Positions 14,991 to 19,878 of a stretch of DNA of 19,878 nt are shown piece by piece; position 1 is the stretch's first letter; the number at the start of each line of letters is the position of its first letter. The position numbers were made by a program, and so were the translations under genes. The stretch is from Acetivibrio sp964466645 (lineage in GTDB: Bacteria; Bacillota; Clostridia; Acetivibrionales; Acetivibrionaceae): positions 1-19,878 of the forward strand of contig CAYXPB010000064.1 of assembly GCA_964466645.1 (NCBI GenBank), in the 5' to 3' direction. The notes under the pieces were generated by a model. The model was given only the letters and a program-made list of their open reading frames with translations, had not been told where the DNA came from and did no database searches.

Positions 14991-15017
14991 ATGAAGATGA
15001 TTACTGGGGAGGTATAA
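14991..15017 (+). CDS. Possible 8-codon leader peptide before rpsB
   Basis: ATG at 14991 opens an 8-residue frame, MKMITGEV, ending at TAA 15015-15017, inside the rpsB leader. A CGGAG (14976-14980) is about 10 nt upstream. Its last codons overlap a GGGGAGG that would look like a second ribosome binding site. A short GCCG-GAGA-CGGT hairpin with a GNRA loop and five T just precedes it. The evidence is thin. Confidence 0.18.
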   Translation: MKMITGEV

Positions 15018-15039
15018 AACATTCGGAGGTGTATTAATA

Positions 15040-15795
15040 ATGTCAGTAATTTCAATGAAGCAGTTATTAGAAGCAGGTGTTCACTTTGGACACCAGACAA
15101 GAAGATGGAATCCTAAAATGGCTGAGTATATTTTCACAGAAAGAAACGGTATCTATATAATAGATCTGCAAAAAACTGTGAAAAAGGTTGAAGAAGCTTA
15201 CTATTTCATTAGAGAAGTAGCTATGAGCGGTCAGGGAGTATTGTTTGTTGGAACAAAGAAACAAGCTCAGGATTCAATTAAGGAAGAAGCTGAAAGATGC
15301 GATCAGTATTTCGTAAATGCAAGATGGTTAGGTGGTATGTTGACTAACTTCAAAACCATCAAAACAAGAATTAACAGACTTAAAGAGATAGAGAGAATGG
15401 AGACTGAAGGTATATTTGACGTTTTACCTAAGAAGGAAGTAATTAAGTTAAGAGGCGAAATGGGAAAACTCGAAAAATATCTTGGTGGTATAAAAGATAT
15501 GAAGGGTCTTCCGGGAGCATTATTTATTGTAGATCCTAGAAAAGAAAGAAATGCGATATTGGAAGCTAGAAATCTTGGTATTCCTGTTGTAGCTATTGTT
15601 GATACTAACTGTGATCCTGATGAAGTGGATTATGTAATACCTGGTAATGATGATGCTATCAGAGCTGTTAAATTAATAGCAGCTAAGGTTGCCGATGCAA
15701 TAATAGAAGGAAGACAGGGAGAACAACTTTCTGTTTCTCAAGAATCAGAAGCTCAGGAAGTTGAAGCGGTAGTGGAAGTTTCTGTAGAGGCGTAA
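15040..15795 (+). CDS. rpsB: 30S ribosomal protein S2
   Basis: S2 binds the head-body junction of the 30S subunit and helps recruit S1-like factors and mRNA. The 251-residue product opens with SVISMKQLLEAGVHFGHQ and RRWNPKM (first S2 signature). It carries PGALFIVDPRKERNAILEA (about 162-180) and VDTNCDPDEVDYVIPGNDD (about 188-206), the second signature region. An acidic C-terminal tail, as in other Firmicutes, completes it. GGAGG (15025-15029) lies 10 nt before the ATG. It begins the conserved rpsB-tsf-pyrH-frr-uppS-cdsA cluster and has its own strong promoter. A terminator directly after the gene suggests that rpsB is made in excess over the downstream genes. The leader (14940-15039) may hold feedback control by S2, but no known S2 leader structure was recognised. 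Confidence 0.98.
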   Translation: MSVISMKQLLEAGVHFGHQTRRWNPKMAEYIFTERNGIYIIDLQKTVKKVEEAYYFIREVAMSGQGVLFVGTKKQAQDSIKEEAERCDQYFVNARWLGGMLTNFKTIKTRINRLKEIERMETEGIFDVLPKKEVIKLRGEMGKLEKYLGGIKDMKGLPGALFIVDPRKERNAILEARNLGIPVVAIVDTNCDPDEVDYVIPGNDDAIRAVKLIAAKVADAIIEGRQGEQLSVSQESEAQEVEAVVEVSVEA

Positions 15796-15804
15796 TTACA
15801 AAAT

Positions 15805-15843
15805 CCTGCCTTCAGTCTTGACAGAGATGAAGGCGGGTTTTTT
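15805..15843 (+). terminator. Intrinsic terminator after rpsB
   Basis: CCTGCCTTCA (15805-15814) pairs with TGAAGGCGGG (15828-15837), ten pairs with one T-G, around a 13-nt loop. Six T follow (15838-15843). It separates rpsB from tsf, usually cotranscribed in other bacteria. Confidence 0.88.
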
Positions 15844-15889
15844 AATAGGGTGATTTCCAGAAAATAACTGGTCGATTTGAGTTTCAACA

Positions 15890-15910
15890 AAACCTAATTT
15901 TATTGGGTTT
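15890..15910. repeat. Small hairpin in the rpsB-tsf gap
   Basis: AAACCTAAT (15890-15898) pairs with ATTGGGTTT (15902-15910), nine pairs with one T-G and a TTT loop. No U tail follows. The rest of the 328-bp rpsB-tsf gap holds the rpsB terminator, a second inverted repeat, the likely tsf promoter and two copies of an AGGTGATTTC-type motif. Confidence 0.45.
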
Positions 15911-16009
15911 ATACTACAAATATTGACTAACGAATTTTTTTGAAACACCTAAGTTAAAACTATCTGATGAATAATTTTTTAAAATAAGGTAATTTCTAAA
16001 AAAGACTAC

Positions 16010-16056
16010 TATACAATTGATGTATCTTATAAATTCAATTTGATAGGCATTGTATA
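16010..16056. repeat. Inverted repeat around the tsf promoter
   Basis: TATACAAT (16010-16017) is the perfect reverse complement of ATTGTATA (16049-16056), with 31 nt between. The right arm lies between the -35 and -10 of the proposed tsf promoter, so a dimeric regulator could act here. This is inferred from position only. Confidence 0.4.
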
Positions 16057-16068
16057 AGTTATTATAGA
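16040..16068 (+). promoter_or_regulatory. Candidate promoter for tsf
   Basis: TTGATA (16040-16045) is the same -35 as at rpsB. After 17 bp comes TATAGA (16063-16068). The start would be near 16075, giving a leader of about 50 nt ending in GGAGG (16112-16116), 7 nt before the ATG. Confidence 0.5.
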
Positions 16069-16123
16069 AATGGATAAAAAGACTAATATTAATATAAAAT
16101 AAATACGGTTTGGAGGAATACAT

Positions 16124-16771
16124 ATGATTACAGCGGATATGGTAAAAGAGCTTCGTGATAGCACGGGAGCTGGTATGATGGATTGCAAAAAGGCTCTTAC
16201 AGAGGCTAATGGAGATACGACTAAGGCGGCTGAAATATTAAGAGAAAAAGGAATTGCAAAGGCTGTTAAAAAAGCAGGAAGAATTGCTGCAGAAGGTATT
16301 GTTGATTCGTATATTCATGGTGATGGCAGGATAGGAGTTCTTATAGAAGTTAACACTGAAACGGACTTTGCTGCAAAGAATGAAGATTTTAAAGCTTTTG
16401 TTAAAGATGTTGCTATGCAAGTTGCTGCAACAAAACCTGATTATGTTAGAAGAGAAGAAGTACCTGCAGATATAGTTGAAAAGGAAAAAGAAATATTGAA
16501 AGCTCAGGCACTAAATGAAGGAAAGCCTGAGAAAATAATTGAAAAAATGGTTGAAGGTAGGATAGATAAGTTTTATAAAGAAATATGCTTACTTGAACAA
16601 CCTTTTATAAAAGATCCTGATAAAACAGTACAACAGTTGTTGACTGAAAAAGTTGCAGTAATTGGAGAAAATATAAGTATCAGAAGATTTGTTCGATTTG
16701 AGAAGGGTGAAGGTATTGAGAAGAAGGAAGAAAACTTCGCTGATGAGGTAATGAAGCAAATCGGACAGTAA
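16124..16771 (+). CDS. tsf: Translation elongation factor Ts
   Basis: EF-Ts exchanges GDP for GTP on EF-Tu. The 215-residue product is the short form found in many Clostridia, compared with about 283 in Escherichia coli. A UBA-like N-terminal domain carries the first signature LRDSTGAGMMDCKKAL (10-25). The core contains VNTETDFAAKNEDF (76-89), including the Thr-Asp-Phe motif that inserts into EF-Tu. GGAGG stands 7 nt before the ATG. The gene lies 328 bp behind rpsB, behind a terminator and a candidate promoter of its own, and ends in a long hairpin terminator. It therefore looks like a separate transcription unit in this organism, although some readthrough from rpsB is likely. Confidence 0.97.
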   Translation: MITADMVKELRDSTGAGMMDCKKALTEANGDTTKAAEILREKGIAKAVKKAGRIAAEGIVDSYIHGDGRIGVLIEVNTETDFAAKNEDFKAFVKDVAMQVAATKPDYVRREEVPADIVEKEKEILKAQALNEGKPEKIIEKMVEGRIDKFYKEICLLEQPFIKDPDKTVQQLLTEKVAVIGENISIRRFVRFEKGEGIEKKEENFADEVMKQIGQ

Positions 16772-16784
16772 TTACTAAAAAATA

Positions 16785-16822
16785 AAAAGGAACATATAAT
16801 TTGGATTATATGTTCCTTTTTT
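16785..16822 (+). terminator. Strong intrinsic terminator after tsf
   Basis: A 16-bp perfect stem is formed by 16785-16800 and 16805-16820 (GGAACATATAAT with ATTATATGTTCC, flanked by A and T runs) around the loop TTGG. T residues run on to 16822. The A run on the left also gives a U tail on the minus strand. Confidence 0.92.
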
Positions 16823-16884
16823 GAGACATTTGTAAAAATAATGCAGAATTTTTTGGAAGCACCTTATTGAAAGGAGAAGTTGTA

Positions 16885-17592
16885 ATGTCAGAAATAAAGT
16901 ATAAAAGAATTATGTTAAAGATAAGCGGAGAGGCGCTTGCGGGGGAACAAAAGCAGGGGCTTAATACCGAAACCATTAACAGTATATCGGATAAAATAAA
17001 GGAACTTCATGATTTAGGTGTTGAGATAGCTATAGTTGTAGGAGGAGGGAATTTCTGGAGAGGAAGAAGCGGTATAGGTATGGATCGCACTACAGCTGAT
17101 CATATGGGTATGCTTGCTACTGTTATAAATGCTTTAGGGCTTCAAGATTCTTTAGAATCGAGGGGTATTCCTACAAGGGTGCAGACCGCTATAGAAATGA
17201 GACAAATTGCCGAGCCCTACATAAGGAGAAAGGCAGTAAGGCACTTGGAAAAAGGAAGAATCGTAATATTTGCATGCGGAACAGGAAATCCGTATTTTTC
17301 TACAGACACAACGGCTGCATTGAGAGCTGCGGAAATAGATGCTGAAGTAATTTTACTTGCAAAAAAGGTTGATGGAGTATACGATAGTGACCCTAATAGA
17401 AATCCTAAGGCTGTTAAATTTGACAAACTTTCCTTTTTGGATGTGCTGAATAAAGAACTTGGTGTCATGGATTCAACAGCTGCTTCTCTTTGTAAGGATA
17501 ATAATATGCCAATTATTGTTTTCGGTTTAGATAAGCCAGATAATATTATAAGGGTCGTTAAAGGTGAAAATATAGGAACTACAATTAAGTAA
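16885..17592 (+). CDS. pyrH: Uridylate kinase (UMP kinase)
   Basis: PyrH phosphorylates UMP to UDP with ATP, feeding UTP and CTP synthesis and nucleotide-sugar precursors. It is a hexameric amino-acid-kinase-fold enzyme. The 235-residue product starts at ATG 16885, chosen because AAGGAG (16871-16876) lies 8 nt ahead; an upstream in-frame TTG at 16867 has no such site. Motifs are LKISGEAL (11-18), VVGGGNFWRG (51-60), MDRTTADHMGMLAT (66-79), FACGTGNPYFSTDTTA (129-144) and VDGVYDSDP (162-170), together covering the ATP and UMP sites. It follows the tsf terminator by 62 bp with no clear promoter, so it may rely on readthrough. frr follows after 90 bp. Confidence 0.97.
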   Translation: MSEIKYKRIMLKISGEALAGEQKQGLNTETINSISDKIKELHDLGVEIAIVVGGGNFWRGRSGIGMDRTTADHMGMLATVINALGLQDSLESRGIPTRVQTAIEMRQIAEPYIRRKAVRHLEKGRIVIFACGTGNPYFSTDTTAALRAAEIDAEVILLAKKVDGVYDSDPNRNPKAVKFDKLSFLDVLNKELGVMDSTAASLCKDNNMPIIVFGLDKPDNIIRVVKGENIGTTIK

Positions 17593-17682
17593 TGGAAATG
17601 AGATAAAATTATATTAGGTAATATTGTATAGGTTATTTTTGAAGGAAGTTATTATAAATTATATTAACGGAGGAGGAATATT

Positions 17683-18240
17683 ATGTCAAGGGAAGAATAT
17701 AAGAGTATTGAAGACAAAATGGTAAAAACCACCAAAGTCTTAAAGGATGAGTTGACTGGCGTAAGGGCTGGAAGAGCAAATCCTGCTATTTTGGATAAGT
17801 TGACAGTTGATTATTACGGTACGCCTACACCCATTAATCAGATTGCAAGCATATCTATACCAGAGGCAAGAGTAATCGTGATACAGCCATGGGAAACAAA
17901 AATGATTAAGGATGTAGAAAAAGAAATACAAAAGTCTGATATAGGTATAAATCCGAACAATGATGGAAAAGTTATCAGGTTAATATTCCCGATGCTGACT
18001 GAAGAAAGAAGAAAAGAGCTTACAAAGCTTGTGAAGAAATACGGTGAAGATGCAAAGGTGGCAATAAGAGCAATAAGAAGAGACGGAATTGAGCAAATGA
18101 AGGCTCTTAAAAAGGATGGAGAATTGACAGAGGATGATCTTAAAACATCAGAAAAAGATATTCAGAATATGACCGACAAATATATTGCAGAAATTGATAA
18201 AATTGTTGAACAGAAAGATGCAGAGATTCTTGAGGTTTAG
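17683..18240 (+). CDS. frr: Ribosome recycling factor
   Basis: RRF, with EF-G, splits the post-termination ribosome so that its subunits can be reused. The 185-residue length is exactly typical. Family hallmarks are LTGVRAGRANPAILD (about 24-38), VDYYGTPTPINQIASI (42-57), IQPWE (67-71) and IGINPNNDGKVIRL (87-100). The long helices of domain I fill the C-terminal half. GGAGGAGG stands 7 nt before the ATG. The stop (18238-18240) is one base from the ATG of the next small gene, implying translational coupling. It lies 90 bp behind pyrH with no terminator between them, so pyrH, frr and the small gene are probably one transcript. Confidence 0.98.
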   Translation: MSREEYKSIEDKMVKTTKVLKDELTGVRAGRANPAILDKLTVDYYGTPTPINQIASISIPEARVIVIQPWETKMIKDVEKEIQKSDIGINPNNDGKVIRLIFPMLTEERRKELTKLVKKYGEDAKVAIRAIRRDGIEQMKALKKDGELTEDDLKTSEKDIQNMTDKYIAEIDKIVEQKDAEILEV

Positions 18241-18241
18241 T

Positions 18242-18442
18242 ATGAAGATTACGGATATAATAGGGTTTACATTAGGAGATGCGAAAAGTATTTTAGAGAG
18301 TAACGGTATAAAAGATTATCGTATAACAGTTACATCTTCTCCAAGACTAAAATGTGATACTTATGATGATAATTATAGAGTCGCAGGTATAAGGAAAGAT
18401 AGCGTTAAGGAGTTTGAAATGATTATTTGTAAGCCCCTCTAG
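18242..18442 (+). CDS. Small PASTA-like protein coupled to frr
   Basis: This encodes 66 residues from ATG 18242, one base after the frr stop, with GAGG (within the last frr codons) about 8 nt ahead. The frame is also open upstream, but that part overlaps frr and lacks a ribosome binding site. The N-terminus DIIGFTLGDAKSILESNGI (residues 5-23) resembles the opening of a PASTA domain (D-x-x-G-x-T-x-x-x-A-x-x-x-L-x-x-x-G), followed by beta-type segments ending in FEMIICKPL. There is no signal peptide or membrane helix, so unlike usual PASTA repeats it would be cytoplasmic. Its stop lies inside the terminator hairpin. I do not know its function. The PASTA resemblance is my reading, not a database result. 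Confidence 0.75.
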   Translation: MKITDIIGFTLGDAKSILESNGIKDYRITVTSSPRLKCDTYDDNYRVAGIRKDSVKEFEMIICKPL

Positions 18443-18456
18443 CAAAGAGGGGTTTT
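18431..18456 (+). terminator. Intrinsic terminator of the pyrH-frr unit
   Basis: CCCCTCT (18434-18440) pairs perfectly with AGAGGGG (18446-18452) around AGCAA, then TTTT. The stop codon TAG of the small gene lies within the hairpin. Confidence 0.85.
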
Positions 18457-18485
18457 AATTTAGGTGATTTCTAAAAACTTTGCAA

Positions 18486-18517
18486 TTGCGAAAATTATTA
18501 TATTATTATAATATAAT
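18486..18517 (+). promoter_or_regulatory. Candidate promoter region for uppS-cdsA
   Basis: Two overlapping TATAAT boxes (18507-18512 and 18512-18517) lie downstream of TTGCGA (18486-18491). The spacings are 15 and 20 bp, so the exact -35 is unclear. Several AATTGC/GCAATT words and a hairpin (GGGAATTGT with ACAATTGCC, about 18519-18554) lie in the leader. Confidence 0.38.
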
Positions 18518-18634
18518 AGGGAATTGTGAATTATCTTTACAATTGCCATTTATAAATTGCAAAATAATGTAGTGTTGAATACAATCTCTGTAGGGGATTT
18601 TGTTAGATGACCTAAAGAGTACCGGGAGGTTAGG

Positions 18635-19399
18635 ATGTATTTCTTAAGTAAGTTTTTTAAGAAAAATGAAATAGACAAAGAAAGATATGAAATCGATTAT
18701 AACAATTTACCGGTTCACATAGCTATAATAATGGATGGGAATGGTCGGTGGGCAAAGAAAAGAGGATTGCCCAGATCAATAGGTCACCGAGAAGGTTCAA
18801 ATAATTTAGATAAAATCGCTCATTTTTGTGGTGAGATAGGAATAAAATATTTGACGGTGTATGCTTTTTCTACCGAGAACTGGAAGAGACCTAAAAATGA
18901 GGTAGACACTCTGATGGATCTTCTGTTGGACTATTTAAAAAATGCTGAGAGCCATATTAATGGCAGAAGTGTTAGAATAAAAACTATCGGGGATAAGAGT
19001 GCATTAAGTAAAGAGATTCAGGACCAGATAGTACGAGTTACAAAGCTGACAGAAAATAATACGGGATTGACACTAAATATTGCTATAAATTATGGTGGAA
19101 AAGATGAAATTGTCCATGCCGTAAAGGAGTTAGCGAGAGAAGTGGCTGAAGGTAAAGTCAGGCATGATAGTATTGATGAAACCATGATTTCAAAAAGGCT
19201 ATATACGAAGGATGTACCAGACCCAGATCTTTTGATACGTCCGGGGGGAGAAAAGAGAATAAGCAATTTTCTTATATGGCAGTCTGCATATACCGAGCTT
19301 TGGTATACTGAGGCCTTATGGCCGGATTTTAAGAAAGAGCATATAATAGAGGCAATAAAAGAATTTCAGATAAGAAACCGTAGGTTTGGAGGAGTATAA
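18635..19399 (+). CDS. uppS: Isoprenyl transferase (undecaprenyl diphosphate synthase)
   Basis: UppS condenses isopentenyl diphosphate units onto farnesyl diphosphate in cis to make the C55 lipid carrier for peptidoglycan and teichoic acid. The 254-residue protein has HIAIIMDGNGRWAKKRGLPR (28-47), with the catalytic Asp34 and diphosphate-binding Gly/Arg, then YAFSTENWKRP (76-86), INYGGKDEI (151-159), and DPDLLIRPGGEKRISNFLIW (196-215). The IPP-binding loop reads R-P-G-G-E (202-206) where R-T-S/G-G-E is common; the Arg and Glu are kept. GGAGG (18625-18629) lies 5 nt before the ATG. It follows the frr-unit terminator by about 180 bp and is tightly linked to cdsA, whose ribosome binding site lies in the last uppS codons. 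Confidence 0.97.
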   Translation: MYFLSKFFKKNEIDKERYEIDYNNLPVHIAIIMDGNGRWAKKRGLPRSIGHREGSNNLDKIAHFCGEIGIKYLTVYAFSTENWKRPKNEVDTLMDLLLDYLKNAESHINGRSVRIKTIGDKSALSKEIQDQIVRVTKLTENNTGLTLNIAINYGGKDEIVHAVKELAREVAEGKVRHDSIDETMISKRLYTKDVPDPDLLIRPGGEKRISNFLIWQSAYTELWYTEALWPDFKKEHIIEAIKEFQIRNRRFGGV

Positions 19400-19400
19400 A

Positions 19401-19878
19401 TTGAAAATTAGAGTTGCTAGCGGTATAGCGGGAGCAATATTACTGTTTTTAGTTGTATGGTCCGGTAAGTTTGTTCTTGGTCTTTTTATTTTTTTACTGT
19501 CCATTTTGGGATTGAATGAGTTTTATTCGGCCGTATCAAATGCAGGATATAAACCTGTGAGATTTGTTGGACATATAGCTTCGTTATACATGTTTTTGAT
19601 TTGCTCAAGAGATACCTTGAAAAGTTTTGGAATCGAGGTTGGATTTTTGTTTTCTTATAGGTCGGGATTTCTTGCTGTTTTTGCAGTAATGCTGGTTTTG
19701 TTTTGTTACACAATATTCTATAATAATAAATACAATATATTCGACATATCCATAACTGTTTTCGGTATATTATATATTGTTTTTTTGTTTTCATTCATAA
19801 TATTGAGCAGAAATATGAATAATGGTTTTTACTATGTTTGGCTTATTTTTATAGGGGCATTTGCAACCGATACTTTTG
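19401..19878 (+). CDS. cdsA: Phosphatidate cytidylyltransferase, N-terminal part (3' truncated by window edge)
   Basis: CdsA makes CDP-diacylglycerol from CTP and phosphatidic acid, the branch point of phospholipid synthesis, in the membrane. The frame runs open to the right edge (159 codons visible, no stop). It begins at TTG 19401-19403, one base after the uppS stop, with GGAGGAG (19388-19394 region) inside the uppS end, a translational-coupling arrangement. The product starts MKIRVASGIAGAILLFLVVW, typical of the family. It then has several hydrophobic segments (about 8-36, 54-70, 85-105, 118-135, 145-155) and reaches GAFATDTF at the edge, the beginning of the conserved G-A-x-x-T-D-T-F-A-Y region. 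The catalytic signature itself lies beyond the window. Gene order uppS-cdsA is classic. Confidence 0.93.
   Translation, partial: MKIRVASGIAGAILLFLVVWSGKFVLGLFIFLLSILGLNEFYSAVSNAGYKPVRFVGHIASLYMFLICSRDTLKSFGIEVGFLFSYRSGFLAVFAVMLVLFCYTIFYNNKYNIFDISITVFGILYIVFLFSFIILSRNMNNGFYYVWLIFIGAFATDTF

Noticed and set aside
14885..15264. Minus-strand frames opposite the rpsB promoter and start
   Set aside because: They overlap a strong promoter, leader and rpsB coding sequence and have no translation signals.
15914..16123. Minus-strand 69-codon frame in the rpsB-tsf gap
   Set aside because: It has no ribosome binding site, a Phe/Tyr/Asn-rich composition typical of noncoding A/T-rich DNA, and overlaps the likely tsf promoter and leader.
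16867..16884. Longer PyrH start at TTG 16867
   Set aside because: It would translate through the AAGGAG that serves the ATG at 16885, and it has no ribosome binding site of its own.
19486..19794. Minus-strand open frame of 102 codons opposite cdsA
   Set aside because: It lies opposite the cdsA N-terminal region, which has a coupled start and family sequence. The frame is Lys/Tyr/Gln-rich shadow sequence without a ribosome binding site.

Overview
The window is an A+T-rich chromosomal segment from an endospore-forming, Gram-positive anaerobe of the class Clostridia. The evidence is a complete pro-sigma-K gene, a YtvI-type sporulation membrane protein, a DUF3842 protein, strong AGGAGG-type ribosome binding sites, frequent TTG/GTG starts and short U-tailed intrinsic terminators. 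The gene set resembles the Acetivibrio/Ruminiclostridium group, but that placement is inference and was not tested. No tRNA, rRNA, CRISPR array, insertion sequence or prophage gene was seen. The window is mostly core genome.

Left part (about 1-7,760): a 5'-truncated, secreted N-acetylmuramoyl-L-alanine amidase with a copper-amine-oxidase-like N-domain; a DUF3842 protein; a small unknown gene on the minus strand; mutS2; a 394-bp gap holding a possible short two-hairpin RNA and a possible protein-kinase remnant; and a ytvI-like permease convergent with sigK, sharing a hairpin terminator. After a 341-bp gap comes a secreted lysine-rich protein with two copies of an EGKIS-type motif, closed by a strong terminator.

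Middle part (about 7,769-14,774), all on the minus strand: a class B penicillin-binding protein, then (reading 5' to 3' on that strand) typA, mltG, trmR and trhP. The order mltG-trmR-trhP matches the Bacillus subtilis yrrL-yrrM-yrrN/O block. TrhP hydroxylates tRNA wobble uridine 34 and TrmR methylates the product. The 362-bp gap between trhP and the PBP gene holds three consecutive inverted repeats, one of them 68 nt long with a nearly perfect stem. This is the least explained structure in the window.

Right part (about 14,830-19,878), plus strand: the canonical bacterial cluster rpsB-tsf-pyrH-frr-uppS-cdsA, running from translation through UMP kinase and ribosome recycling to undecaprenyl diphosphate and CDP-diacylglycerol synthesis. 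A small PASTA-like gene sits immediately behind frr. Terminators follow rpsB, tsf and the small gene, so the cluster is probably read as several units. cdsA runs off the right edge. TypA and rpsB diverge from a shared 265-bp region with a good promoter on each strand.

No clearly novel multi-gene system is visible. The items most worth checking are the inverted-repeat cluster at 9,501-9,770, the candidate small RNA at about 4,687-4,758, the kinase-like remnant at 4,760-4,858, the hairpin between mltG and trmR, and the small gene behind frr.
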